Origin: Kalaharituber pfeilii
Taxonomy: Eukaryota; Ascomycota; Pezizomycetes; Pezizales; Pezizaceae
Assembly (NCBI GenBank): GCA_015179045.1
Contig: WHUZ01000067.1
Location: 124,001 to 188,000, forward strand
Reading direction: 5' to 3'
DNA length: 64,000 nucleotides
Shown here in pieces: positions 41,656 through 52,649 of the stretch. Numbering within the stretch: the first letter of the stretch is position 1; each line of letters starts with the position of its first letter. Under the pieces are notes generated by a model. The model searched no databases. It was not told where the DNA came from and saw nothing but the letters and a program-made list of their open reading frames with translations. The position numbers were made by a program, and so were the translations under genes.

Positions 41656-41709
41656 ATTTTTTTAATTTTTTATCACGTAACCTCGCATACAGCTGTTCGC
41701 CATGGCAGA
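41656..41709 (-). mobile_element. T2 short retroposon shared by both copies
   Basis: Same insertion as 25109-25163: complement of TTATCACGTAACCTCGCATA and CAGCTGTTCGCCATGGCAG. Confidence 0.72.
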
Positions 41710-41975
41710 CCATATATGTGCATAAGATCTATCTTACCAAGGAATGAGGAGAAAGTATCATTGAGACTATTGATTGAGAAGTCGCAAGACAAGCAGGTTT
41801 ATATACATGAGTGTAGGCATACAGGAATAGAACACAAAATAATCTTAGATCATGCCAGGGGTTCGAGGATACGAACTACCACAACTAGGGAACAACAATT
41901 CCAACATTAGGTAACACAACTCTAATGAGCATAGCTCCGAGTGTGGTTCAGAATCTGAGCAAAAGAAATCAGGAT

Positions 41976-42512
41976 TCAATATGGCCCACAGGTTGGAACA
42001 GGCTCTGTGTGGTAACAAATTTGACTACAGCATTTATCGTAATGTAAAGGATCGCACGCTCCTCCGTCGGGGGTACATGCTGGTTCTGGCTCTGGCTCAG
42101 GTTTGCAGCCACCTAGCAAGGGGAGACGGAGGAGGTCCAGAATGCAAGGTAGCCTTGGAAGTAATTCTTTGCGCACAGCAGGTGAAGATCTATCCACGGT
42201 GTTTTTTACGTTAGCATAGGGTACACAGAAACAGTTGGCAGAGATATTTGCGAGGCTGAGAGTATTTACGCCGAGCCTTCGGTTGCCGCGTCATATGGAT
42301 GTTTGGTAGCCTGTCTCCGGGCTATGAGGGCTTGCCCAGGGACCCTGCCATGGCCAAGTGCTACAAGCGGGGTTATGTGATTAAAAAAAAAAATTTGGAA
42401 AAAAAAAAAAATATGGATGTTTGGGAAGTAATTACCCTGGAGCAGCAGTTGTTACTGCGATGAGTCCAAGGATTGCTGTCAGAGCAATAGGGAAGGTGAG
42501 GATGTGCTGCAT
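41976..42512 (-). CDS. Secreted cysteine-rich protein, copy B (96 aa)
   Basis: Exon 1 is 42436-42512 (ATG at 42512) and exon 2 is 41976-42189. The GTAATT...GATAG intron is 246 bp because a T2 retroposon (42307-42410) sits inside it. The signal peptide is MQHILTFPIALTAILGLIAV. The seven cysteines of copy A are conserved at 54, 64, 71, 79, 80, 84 and 93, with an eighth at 41. The segment between the first two is a Pro/Glu run (KPEPEPEPA) and the loop before CC is changed (DPLHYDK versus DLSDPGK). The C-terminus has two extra residues. The signal peptide and C-terminal TEPVPTCG stay nearly fixed while the loops change, as in diversifying secreted proteins. Function is unknown. Confidence 0.72.
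42307..42410 (+). mobile_element. T2 long retroposon in an intron, absent from copy A
   Basis: The long T2 form (TAGCCTGTCTCCGGGC ... GCCATGGCCAAGTGCTACAA) ends in an interrupted A tract. TSD ATATGGATGTTTGG at 42293-42306 and 42411-42424. Copy A has the empty site at about 25745. Confidence 0.92.
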
Positions 42513-43389
42513 TTTGAGATAACAGTGAAATATGCGGTGAGGCGGTTGTAATTGTCAACCTTCGACGAGGTCAATTGCGGGCGGACTGGTGATGGCAAGC
42601 AACTGGGAATCCCTGGAAGAACGAGGATTTATATTTTGTAGATAAAAGGAGAGTGCCTCGACATGTATACCGTATTGGATGTGGAGTTCAATTTGACAAC
42701 GAAGTAGCATACCCCCCTTGTGATGTGGATCTCCGTCTGGGTTACTACGCCTGGATAGGTTTAGCTTCCATGCTGTCTCGGTGCCAACATAGTCTGGTTG
42801 CAGTGCCAACACGAGAACACTAGAGACACATCTGGGTAGTGCAAGACTACTGAGGTAACAACGCGAGGAGAGCTGGTAGAGTACCAGTGGCTTGCAGTTG
42901 AGAGCGGCACGACACAGTTGTCTTGCTCTTCGTATATCCAGGAGATAACCTTTTCAATGCCAGCAAAAACGCACAGACTCCTGTTCAATGCCACCAATGG
43001 TTTTAATTAGCAACTAACTGTGTTAAGTGTAACGGCAACTCTGATAAACCTATTTGGTAAATCTAGCACCAGATTGAAATGTCGCGACTGAATCTTCTTC
43101 CCGATTAGACAAATAATACATAAATTCTCTCAATTGAAGAATCAAGTATATGTAGATGGAGAAAGAGGTGTCTGTATGAGATAACTGTGAAATTCTAGTA
43201 TATATATTCTATACATTTGAAATGTTAGTTTGAAAGTTGCAATTGCTAGTACTGAAAACGCGTCAATTTACGATGACGCGCTTTCTAACTGGACGGAACC
43301 ATTGTACTCTACCAGACACTATGCTGCTAAATTAAAAACATTGATGGCATTGAAAAGGTTTTCTCGTTTACTCCTCCTCATATCAACGC

Positions 43390-43800
43390 CCTAAGAATAG
43401 TATGTCTGACGTGGTAACATACCCTACTTTCTGGCACTCATTTGTATTCGGCGATATTGCAGGAAGTGGATTCATCGGTTCTCTCAAATAGATTGTGTGT
43501 CTTTAACGATCTGTGCTCGCCCTTTTCACGGTGGAATTTTTTTCCCTTAGCTCCGGTCAAAAAAAATGCCAGAGAAAAAGCCAGCACTGGTACCAGGTGT
43601 CTACTCTATGGTATCTATCCTCGGGATCGGCAGGGCCGTTTATTTAACCACGGATCGTTTTTGGGTTACACAACCCCGCATACATGCTACCAACCTCTCT
43701 GGCTGGCGGACCAAACCAGGGATCGAAATGGTTGGTGTGACATGTATTTTACTTGGTACTCGCCCGTCCCCCTGCATGGGTGCCCGACGAGTGTGGGTGG
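43390..43800. repeat. Partial diverged copy D of the unit's flank
   Basis: GTCTGACGTGGTAACATAC, GGTATCTAT, GGGCCGTTTATTTAACCAC and GGGATCGAAATG follow the same order as 40510-41150. Only the flank is recognisable, and I found no cysteine-rich gene copy beside it. Confidence 0.5.
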
Positions 43801-43809
43801 ACGGATAGG

Positions 43810-44830
43810 AAAGCAACCGTTGCTCCAGTAAGTACAAGTACGAAACCATTGGACAATGCTGAGAACTTGTAATCAATATGTGCATCACGAAAAAGGAAGC
43901 AACGAAAACTGATTTAGTTTACTAACTCATTCGTTGATAAATTAAGTATCCGTCGCTAGGTCATCTGTATTGAGATAATCAAGAAAATTCAGCAGAATGC
44001 TTTTGTCTTCTTTTCCGGCAGGTTAATATTGCTCCACTGCTTTATTGGTCGAGGGAGACTCCGTTGGCATTCTAGTTTGTCTGGCTCTACGTACGAAGGT
44101 AACCCCACCTCCGGGGGTCATAGGCTCGCCCATCTCGTCGAGTGCTGATTTAATTTTTTTCTAAAAATGAAAATTAAAAATACAAACCTGTACGTGGCTT
44201 TCACCTATAAGTACCCCAATCCATGTTCGAGCTCATGATCAATGCGTATAGCGGACAGAGGTATTGTACATATAATCTTATCTATTCTACGTACACGAAT
44301 TGTTACGCGAATGCAAAGGTGTATGAGGGTCGCTGTTTGTAATCATATTTGTGATCATACGGAGTATTCGTCTTGTACCAGAAGTATCCGGAAATTGTCA
44401 TATTGATGATGATATTTCGCCTTCTCTGAATGGTCCCGCTCTTTCTGCGAAATGTGATACCGAATACTTGCCCACTTTCACAAGCGGACTTGTCATCATG
44501 TGTTGCGTAGTGAAGCGGTTACAACAGTATAGAAACACAACTTTAAACCATTGCTTAGGTAATACATCTGCCAAGACCCTAAGTACCTACTAGTAGCAAC
44601 GCCTGGTTCGAGGCTAGTGAAGCGTCGCATGTTAGGTAAGACAATGGATAAATAAGCTACTCCTCCCCACGAATCCTTCAAATTTTGAAGAAACAGCATT
44701 CATATTCGATAATTTACCATCGCATCCTTTGTATTCTGGATGCCCTGGTATAGTCTGCAAGCAATGATTATGTGTACCCTCCTTTACCCAATATCTTTGC
44801 AAGGCTTGTTGCTGAATCAGCAACTCATGG
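43810..44830. other. No firmly supported gene
   Basis: Short open pieces exist, for example a plus-strand frame near 44212-44340 with three cysteines and a minus-strand piece near 44010-44150, but their splice partners are not evident. Confidence 0.3.
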
Positions 44831-44842
44831 TATACAATCGTT

Positions 44843-44901
44843 CTCGCCATAGCCCATAGGGCGGCATGCGAGTATTGATATAAAAAAAAAAAAAAAAAAA
44901 A
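44843..44901 (+). mobile_element. T1 short retroposon with 13-bp TSD
   Basis: A clean example: CTCGCCATAGCCCATAGGGC, GGCATGCGAGTATTGATAT and 20 A, between GTATACAATCGTT at 44830-44842 and 44902-44914. Confidence 0.95.
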
Positions 44902-44919
44902 GTATACAATCGTTATAAT

Positions 44920-45835
44920 ATGAGACTATGCAGATTTCAAGGTATCGAGTGCAACATCTATTTTAAATATGCGCCCTTAATGCGATTCAACCAGTATTAA
45001 CCGGCGCATGTGTAGCCCTATCACACTTTCAGAGTCTCGGCAGCACACCAGAGTGCCAAGCACGATAGCTGAGCACTGAGAGCAGGCAGTTGAAACTCTC
45101 CTGTTACCATTGCAACCAAACTCTATCTTCTCCTCTCCGCTGTCCCACACATCTCCTCTATTGATAACTCCAATCCTTCTACCACCCGGCTCGCTCCTGC
45201 CTCCCTCGGAGTCCCTCCTCGCATCAACTCCATTCCACCTCCTCACTTGCGAACTAAGGTCTGCCACTACCATCAACACGCACCCTTTTTTTTTTTTTTT
45301 TCAGCTCCCTACTCCTTCCTTCGCGTTATACCCCATATGCGCATGCATTGTCTGAGGTCCCATACGTGCGCCCCCTACTGGCGGTATTGCCTCATAACCC
45401 TGCTCGCTTGCCCTTCAAGTTTCTTCAATGCTGTCCCAAGCACGCGTGGCAGGGCTGATGCAGATCCAAACCTTCATATTCAGCAGAACTATCTAAAGGC
45501 CAAAAGAAGAACTCAAAATCAAACCCTGTGGGAAAGATGAGAAACAGTAAGTGAGAAATGACAACGATGAGGAAATGGCAGGACAACTGGCACACCTCTC
45601 AGCGGCATCTCCCTCTTCTTCATACAGCAGCCCGGCGCCGGATTCGGTAATGCAGCTACATCTACATACCTCCTTGCGATCACAGTAACGCATATATGTA
45701 TACATATTCTCCCGTTACAACTGCTCCCCTCCTCAAATTCTCTCATGCCTGACCCCTCGGTTGCCGCCATTCCCGGGACCCTTCGAGTATGCTGCTCTCT
45801 CCGCAGCTGCCTTCCCTATTCTCCTCTGCGAGCTC
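44920..45835. other. No supported gene
   Basis: A C/T-rich stretch with a T18 run at 45284-45301. There is no tail hairpin next to the run, so it is not scored as a retroposon. Confidence 0.35.
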
Positions 45836-45839
45836 CACT

Positions 45840-46164
45840 TAGTGAGCGGCACGAGCCGAGCCAAGATCATGCTTGTGTTTTTCTTGACAGCTCGCTAAAA
45901 TGCTTAGCCAGTGCAAGGTTTCATAAACTGTAAATACCTAATATAGTAATAATTAGAGACTTGGAGCTCATTCTAACCTACCAACAACTTCGAAATGCAC
46001 AATTTAGCTGAGAGTAGTGAGAAAGATGAAAATTTAGCTTAGTTTAGTTTAGTTTGTCAATATTATGTATATAATCAATCCAGGCTCGAGCCGAGCTCAC
46101 TTACTCACGAGCTGGCTCGAGCTCACCCTCCAGCTCGGCTCGAGCTAGCTCGTGCCGCTCACTA
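45840..46164. mobile_element. hAT-like MITE, 325 bp (copy 1)
   Basis: Begins TAGTGAGCGGCACGAGC and ends in the complement. Subterminal GGCTCGAGC motifs are dense. The 314-bp relative at 57866-58179 is in opposite orientation and has an 8-bp TSD. No TSD is seen here, so one flank may have been rearranged; it abuts the truncated 5' end of a LINE. Confidence 0.78.
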
Positions 46165-47141
46165 GGGGACCGTCCACTACGGCCCCTTTCCCATCAGCAG
46201 AAACGGGAGTCCCGCCCCTTGCTGCTGGACTGGCAGCCTGTCCATTTTGGGAGGAGATCTCGTGGGGAGGGGGGTGTGAGAAGGTGGAGGTGGAAGTGGT
46301 GGAGAGGCGGAAAGGAGAAGTGGAGACGAGGGGGGAGTGGGAAGCCGCGATCGGGGAAGCCGGAAGAAAAAGGGCAGTCCTTTTCTCCGACGGCAGCAAG
46401 ATCGAGGACAGCAAGGTGGGAGCAGGGGTGTGGGGGAGGTCGGCAGCCGTGGCGGAGGTGGTGGGGAGAACGGCGACGGTGTTCGATGGGGAGGTGAGGG
46501 GAGTGAGAAAGGCGCTGGAGAGTGTGGAGGAGGAGGTCCCTGTACTGATCTGTTTAGATTCTGAGGCTGCCGTCATGGCGATCCAGAAGGCAGGCAGGGA
46601 GGGAAAGGGGAAAACCGAGGATGTGAGGAGAGTGGTGGATGCCGTGGCGAGGAGGAAGAAGAAGAAGGGAGGGGATGCGAAACTGATGTGGGTCAAGGCT
46701 CATATCGGAATTGCGGGGAACGAGAAGGCTGATGAGTGGGCAAAGAAGGGGACGGCGGTGGAAGGGAAAGAGGTGGCCACCGGGAGCGGGGTGCGCCAGA
46801 GGATTAAGGCGTGGAGGAAGGAGAGGAGGGAGGTGGAAGGTTTCGGGAGGGGGAAAGTAATGGAGTGGAATAGGACAGCGGTGTCCAACTTCACAGCATT
46901 GCGACTGGAGAGAGGAAGATGCAGGGTGTGGTTAAAGAGGATGGGAGTGGCGGAATCGGAGAAGTGCAGCTGTGGGGAGGCCCAGACGGGGGCGCACCTA
47001 GCCTTCCAGTGCAGTCAGCAGAGGTTTCGCCCAGAAGGCTTTAGAGAATGGGGGGATATGGAGAAGAACTGGAAAAGGACAGCAGAGAATGGGGAGGAGT
47101 GGGATGAGTTGGAAAGGTTCTTCTCCGGGATCAGGTTCTAG
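46152..47141 (+). pseudogene. LINE ORF2 C-terminus: RNase H and CCHC knuckle
   Basis: An open frame of about 329 codons; the first few come from the adjacent MITE. The RNase H catalytic set is complete: Asp80 (LFSDGSKIEDSKVGAGVW), Glu114 (DGEVRGVRKAL), Asp136 (CLDSEAAVMAI) and Asp194 (WVKAHIGIAGNEKADEWA). A Cys-x-Cys...His-x4-Cys knuckle follows at 272-287 (CSCGEAQTGAHLAFQC). Reverse transcriptase and endonuclease domains are absent, so the element cannot move alone. The intact frame suggests recent insertion or recent truncation. Confidence 0.85.
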
Positions 47142-47390
47142 GGCGCCGTGCGGTTTGCTGTCGGGGAAGTTTGCTTGCCGGGGTGCGAAAGTGTGGAGAA
47201 GAGGGGAGGGGGGAGAGGGGGAGATATATAGTGGAGCCTCCCTGAGGCAGAAACCGGAAGGTCCGTCCGGAGGTTTCTGGAATCAGGTGGTAGAAGTAGA
47301 TAGAAATTTCTTTGTTTGTTAAGCCTGTCTCCGGGCTTCGAGGGCTTGCCCAGGGACCCTGCCATGGCCACGTGCTACAAGCGGGGTTAT

Positions 47391-47421
<31 letters not shown>

Positions 47422-47423
47422 TG
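46165..47423 (+). mobile_element. LINE 3' half: RNase H, zinc knuckle, UTR, T2 tail
   Basis: A 3'-proximal part of a Tad-like LINE, cut at 5' by the hAT-like MITE. The coding part (next entry) is followed by a 180-bp purine-rich 3' UTR, then AAGCCTGTCTCCGGGC, the long T2 tail and about 24 A. The T2 tail may belong to this LINE or may be a separate insertion at its end. No TSD between coding part and tail was found, which favours it being the native tail. Confidence 0.7.
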
Positions 47424-47470
47424 GCGAACAGCTACAAGCGGGTCACGTGATAAAAAAAAAAAAAAAAAAA
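47424..47470 (+). mobile_element. Second T2 tail directly after the first
   Basis: GGCGAACAGCTACAAGC, GGGTCACGTGAT and about 20 A follow the preceding poly(A) without a gap, so a tail appears to have inserted into, or next to, a poly(A) tract. TSDs cannot be resolved within A runs. Confidence 0.65.
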
Positions 47471-47471
47471 A

Positions 47472-48878
47472 CCTTGCAGAATACCCCCCTCCAGCATTCA
47501 CGATCTCATACTCCTCTTACAGCATTCCACCCACTAGTACATTGCTGGAAGTGGTGCCTCCAGTGTTATAGTATGATAAGAGATTAGCAGAAGCTCAAGG
47601 CTTGCACTATAGCACTGTACGTACCTTCTTATATAGAGCCTAAATCTATTTTTTAGTTCAAATTAGTGACTTCAAGCACGTCACCTCTGGATTGTGACTT
47701 CAGCAACTTCCATTCTGATCCAGCTGGCTGCGAATTGACTTCTATAGATCTAGGAGCTCATGTAGATGCTGCACCTTCTCTCCCAAACACCTCACAGCTC
47801 TAGTACTATGAGAGTTTAACTCTAAAAGCTCTACTGCACCACTCTACTATCAGCTTCAACCCTCACCTCACCCTAACCACAATAGCTCATTGCCTACACT
47901 ATTGCCCATATCCTTGACTACATCCTTACTTATCATAGCCATAGCTATAGTGTTTGTACTTGACTCATAGTCCAGCAACAGCTATTTAACTGTTTTGGCT
48001 CGGTTAAGTAGCTACTTCTATTATTTTTAAGAAGTTAATAAAAAAAATACCAGTAACTGCCTGTTAACTCTTAATAGAAGGATATACTGGTTTTCTTGTA
48101 TCACTGATGAGATATTACTACCTGCTCTTGTACTAGGTTCTACTTCAATCCTAGTAGAGGTGACTCTGGTTATAATATAGGTAAGAATCCGACCGATTTC
48201 TTTACTATAACTAGTTTTTACTATAGCAAAGGCACTTTCTTTACCTGTATACATAAAAAATCTGGCCCATCCCTTCACTACAGTTGTTTTTTCACTAAAA
48301 AGAGGTTTATTATAGCCAGAATTACTTGTATTCAAATTATCATAAGCCTTACTTTATCGAGCTCCTCCTCTACTATCTCCCATATGTTCTAGTAATTCTC
48401 ACATCAGTGTAAGTCTCAAATTCACACATATTACCACTTGACAGCATCCTTCCATGCTCTCCGTGCTAGTTATATAGATGAGAGCTAGAAAAATACTAGA
48501 GAGGAGAAGAGGTAGCAGAGCCACCTATATAGCTGAATTCTTGGAGGTAGAGCTGCTAAAGACTCAGATATCTGAAGAAGTAGTGGCATTTGCATGCACT
48601 CTTCTACCCAATATATATGAAGCTTGATTCCAAACCGGTATCTTCAATTCTCCTCCTCTGAAGAGCTAAATAAGATTGAGATTAATAACTAGAAAAATAT
48701 ATGAACTTTTGGAAATATATATAATAGTACTTACAATGCTATACAATAGATCTTGAGCTTCTACTAACCTTATATTATAATTTAGTCCTCACAACCCCGT
48801 TGCCATCAGTAGGCAGGCGAGTACTGTATTTTAGAATGGGTATAAGCTTATGAGGGCCGGAGGGGGTATTCTGCAAGG
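47472..48878. mobile_element. 1.4-kb TIR element carrying a gene-like fragment
   Basis: Inverted termini CCTTGCAGAATACCCCC at both ends, and TA after the right end (48879). The left TA was lost against the A tract. The interior is A/T-rich with no transposase recognised, but it contains the fragment at 48027-48335 related to the gene at 5440-5808. Confidence 0.65.
48027..48420 (-). pseudogene. Decayed relative of the 5440-5808 protein
   Basis: The minus-strand frame has VVKGWARFFMYTGKESAFAI and, upstream, SNSGYNKPLFSE (compare GGPGNNEPLSSD). A stop precedes it in frame. Either the TIR element captured a host gene piece or both derive from a transposon gene I do not recognise. Confidence 0.5.
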
Positions 48879-49335
48879 TAGTGAGGTGTATAAAATTGTA
48901 GATGCTGTAGATATAGCTTTGACTGCAGATTTAAAATCAGCGTACTCAATTTAGCCCATACTCAATGCATCACATATATGTATTTACTATTCTGTGAAAT
49001 ATTGACTGCATTTGGTAGTTGGGGAGGGTACTCTAATCCCGGTCGCTTCCTATCCGCAGATCGTATCCTATCCAGTACTGGTATGTAGCCACCCTCAAAT
49101 GATGGCAGTACGTTTATATAGCGCTGGAGTTCACTTGTTATACCACGCGACGTCTGGTTCAATATGTGCAATGATTTTCTACAGGGAACACGGCACCGAA
49201 GGGATCGAGAATTCCTCCAGGAGCCTTTGGATATTTTTATTTTATCACGGAATAAGAAACAAATTGCTGGAGTTTAGAACTGCCTATGCAGGCTACATAA
49301 CCAGGATATTGTGCACTCTCCGCGCGCCACAACTA

Positions 49336-49478
49336 TGAGTGCAAATGACCCTCAAGTGGGCTCAAATTGAAGTCAGAGCATACGGTAAATTATTCTCCAC
49401 ACATGTACTTCTCTATAGATCATTACTTATATGGTACAAATAGGCCTAGGTTTGAGTCTTGAGGGTCATTTGCATTCA
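49336..49478. mobile_element. 143-bp MITE, TA target
   Basis: Inverted termini TGAGTGCAAATGACCCTCAA at both ends, then GGGCTCAAA-type sequence, with TA flanks. The larger relative is at 21117-21491. Confidence 0.8.
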
Positions 49479-49727
49479 TAGAATTTTTTTTTGTTGTGGT
49501 AGCTGCGCTGTGCTACCTCAAGATAACGACTCACGTGCGCACAGCTTGAATTACTAACAGCGCATGTGATCTTCGCGCGCACATGCTTAATGTAGGGAGC
49601 TGCGCCCCGGTTCTTCGGTCCCAGCACTATTCCCTCCTGAGCATAATCTCGAAGAAATTTTTGAGTCCAGAAAAGTGAAAAGTAGTTGTATGTGTGATGG
49701 CTCGTGGTACTCTCACACAAATTTATA

Positions 49728-51920
49728 CTATGTTCTACCGGGATATTGCACACGACCGGGATGTTGTGCACTAGCGCAATTCCTTGACAACACCACAGTT
49801 GCGGGGCATTGTGGGTTACAGCAACACAGCAATTATTCCCGGAGGTCTATAGAACCCAGCCATGGCAAAAAATCAAGAAGTGAAAATTCAGGAGGCTATT
49901 AAGAGCCTTAAAGAGGGTAAGTTCAAGTCAGTTCGGAGAGCAGCAGACTTTGTAGGATTAGCTGAAGCTACAGTGAGGAATAGATATAAAGAGAAAACTA
50001 CTACTTATAGAGTTAGTCATGAGAGTCAGCAGCACCTAGATAAAGAGCAGGAGAAGGCAGTGGTAAGATATCTTGAGCAGATGGATGATATGGGATTTCC
50101 TATTGAGGTAGAAACTTTGAGAGAGATTGCTACTAGTTTAATGATTAAATGTAAGAGGGGTATTAAGCAAGATTTAGATAAAAATTGGGTACAAAGGTTT
50201 GTGAAAAGATACTCAGAAGTTAAGCAGAAGTTAGCAACAGCTCAAGAGTGCTAGCAGGCAGTAGCAAATAATCCAGAAGTAGTAAAAAGGTTTATTCAAG
50301 TAGTGTATCAAGTAATAGTAAGGAATAAGATACCCATAGAGAATATATAGAATATGAATAAGAAAGGATTTATATTAGGAAGAGGAAGTAAATGCAAAGT
50401 AATTTGTAGAGCAGAGAGAAAGCATGTGCGAAAGAAAGTAGATAGAAACAGAGAAACGATTACAGATATTAAGACAATTAATGCAACCAGTTGAGTATTA
50501 CCTGCATATATCATATATAAAGAAAAACTCATGTAGCAGGATGGTATGCAGATATAACTCCAGAAGATAAGGAAACAAGATTTAACTACTCACCTAAGGA
50601 ATGGACAGATAATAAAATAGGTCAAGACTATTTGCAGAATTATTTTTACCCCCTAGCAACAAAATTGTCTAAGAAAACTTATCGTCTTATATTATTTCTA
50701 GATGGATATGCTTTTTGTTGCTCTTGGAAATTTCTTTCATGGTGTTTGAAGCATGATATGTTTATGTTTTGTCTTTCTCTACACTCAACGCATCTTCTAC
50801 AGCCTCTAGATATTAGGTTATTTGCACCTCTATAACATGCCTATTGTCAAGAGGTGGATACCTTTACTAGAGAGAATTTTGATATCATTAGAAAAGGGAA
50901 TTTTTGGCCAATACTTCAAGCAGCTCGAAAGTGTGCCTTTATGGAGCAGAATATCAAGTCTGGATGAGCAGGAACTGGAATATATTCTAGCAACTATAGA
51001 ATCCCACTTAGCAATATGCAATATATAGCTATTGAAAAATACCTCTGTCCAGCACGTTCAATATCCTCCCATAGTATCTACACTCCTAGAACACCTACAG
51101 CACTCAAAAGACGTACCATTCGCTTTATTCAATGGCTTTCAAATGCCTCTCAGTCAGAAATCAAAAAGTCATTTCTTAAACTCTCATAAGTAGCATTAGG
51201 AGCAATGACTAAGGTTGGTATTGAAAGAGATATCAACATGAAACTCAAGTGGCGTGGTAAAAAACTCAAGACAAAGGACCAAAGACGTCTTCCTCAAAGA
51301 CGTCTTCTAGTCATTGGGCCTATTACTGAAAAAGATATTATCAGGCTCAAGAAGCAGCTAGAGATGGAAGAGCAAAAGTAGCCACAACCGAAAAAAAAAC
51401 GAGCATCCAAGTCAAAGTCGCAGCAACCACCAGCCAGAAATAAGCGTCAACCACTGCAACGTACCTACAAATAAGCTAGAATTACTTCAGAGCCACCAGA
51501 AGCCTGGTCTGATACAGATAACTCTGAAACATCTGATGCTGCCTCAGATACTACCTTGGATACTATAGTTGTTCAGATACCACTTCCACCCACAAGACGC
51601 CAGCTCTTCCCTACTTCGCACCTACCATCTAGACCCACAAGAGCATCTACTACCATAGCTGTGAGACTCAGGCAATGATTCTGCAAAAGTTAGACCTTTA
51701 AGTGCCTGTCCTTCCCAAATAGGTAGGTTACTAAAATCACCCCACCTGAAAAATTTCTGTGTGCTTAAACAAGGTTTGAAATAGGTATCTACATGTATCT
51801 AAGTGCTTCGTACTTAATTTGAAGTCAATTGAACAAGTCGTTGAATTTTGACAAGTCATTTATTAGTCACCCGAAAGTGCGCAATATCCCTGTTATGCGC
51901 AATATTCCGGTAGAACACAG
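49728..51920 (+). mobile_element. Fot1/pogo-type transposon, decayed
   Basis: Termini CTATGTTCTACCGGGATATT (left) and AATATTCCGGTAGAACACAG (right) with TA flanks. The subterminal GGGATNTTGNGCAC repeats match the element at 1997-3697. It contains a broken transposase gene. Confidence 0.88.
49862..51480 (+). pseudogene. Pogo/Fot1 transposase with stops and lost Asp
   Basis: ATG at 49862 opens a 130-codon piece with a psq-type HTH (EGKFKSVRRAADFVGLAEAT) and the start of a CENP-B-type second HTH (GFPIEVETLREIATSLM). A TAG at 50252-50254 ends it. Further on the DDE_1 domain is traceable in pieces: NMNKKGFILGRGSKCK, where the family has MDEKG so the first catalytic Asp is Asn, then LILFLDGYA and SLHSTHLLQPLDIRLFAPL, then DTFTRENFDIIRKGNFWPI. 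Most defects (GAT to AAT, TGG to TAG or TGA) are G-to-A on the coding strand, as RIP or related deamination would give. Confidence 0.82.
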
Positions 51921-52019
51921 TATGTAGAAATCATCAGCAAAGGTTTGAGCGCGTTTCTATACTAGAACCTTTATTTTTGCCAATTTCGTAGTCTCAGGAA
52001 GGACCGGATGGTCCTACTC

Positions 52020-52260
52020 AACGTGCAACATCTCCATGAGCCCCTTTGATAGTGGAGAGGGACAAACGGCGGTACACCTGGCGTTCACGTGCAAATCAGT
52101 ATAATATCCGGAAGGGTACCAGTGGGAGAAGTGGGAGGATGTAGATAGGGAAAAGGAGGTGGAATAAGCAAGAGAATTGCGAAGAGGTGGACATCGTCAA
52201 GCAGCTGTTCTATTCCACTAGAATGTCGAGATCAGGGAAAGAAAGGAGATTGAGAGGGAG
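52020..52260 (+). pseudogene. LINE C-terminal fragment
   Basis: GEGQTAVHLAFTCKS and YPEGYQWEKWEDVDREKEVE parallel GEAQTGAHLAFQCSQ and RPEGFREWGDMEKNW of the LINE at 46165-47423. Stops interrupt the frame and it is older than that copy. Confidence 0.6.
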
Positions 52261-52608
52261 CAAGGGTCATAGGACGAGCCTGTTCTTGTTTTCCCTTTTA
52301 TACTTGCCTTCGAGCATCGAGGGTTTTGGCCATAGTGAACAGCAGTACGTAGGGTTATTTGAGCGGTCAGCAGGGGGTAGCAGCAGGGCCTGGAATGTAT
52401 TGGCCAGAACAGCTCCGCAGAAATCGGAGTGTTTATGCCCAAGTCGGTGGTCGCGGGGTATTGGGAATAGATATAACGCGGATGTGACAGTTGGCCTGTG
52501 GCTGGTAAGGAGGGGTGAACAGCATTGTGTATTCTGTATCCATGCTCGACACACTCGATCGTCAAATACGTCAACTGGGATACCCGAAGAGCTTAGAAAT
52601 ATGTAAGG

Positions 52609-52611
<3 letters not shown>

Positions 52612-52649
<38 letters not shown>

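Larger units (their letters stand above)
40402..43262. repeat. Segmental duplication, copy B
   Basis: Direct-orientation counterpart of 23941-28340, shorter because it lacks most of copy A's insertions. Its left boundary coincides with the Harbinger-derived MITE. It has a T2 insertion at 42307-42410 that copy A lacks. Confidence 0.85.

Noticed and set aside
44212..44345. Plus-strand frame with three cysteines, possibly an exon of another secreted protein
   Set aside because: No signal-peptide exon or convincing splice partner lies upstream, and there is no similarity to the seven-cysteine genes.
44843..44901. Hairpin followed by a homopolymer run read as a bacterial intrinsic terminator
   Set aside because: The same unit recurs many times in both orientations with target-site duplications, in a eukaryotic genome with introns. 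It is a retroposon tail.
45284..45301. T18 run as another retroposon
   Set aside because: There is no tail hairpin or direct repeat next to it.
46145..46696. 183-codon minus-strand frame
   Set aside because: It is antisense to a clear RNase H domain with all catalytic residues, so it is a shadow frame.
52187..52606. 139-codon plus-strand frame
   Set aside because: It starts within a decayed LINE C-terminus and continues in its 3' region without any recognisable motif.
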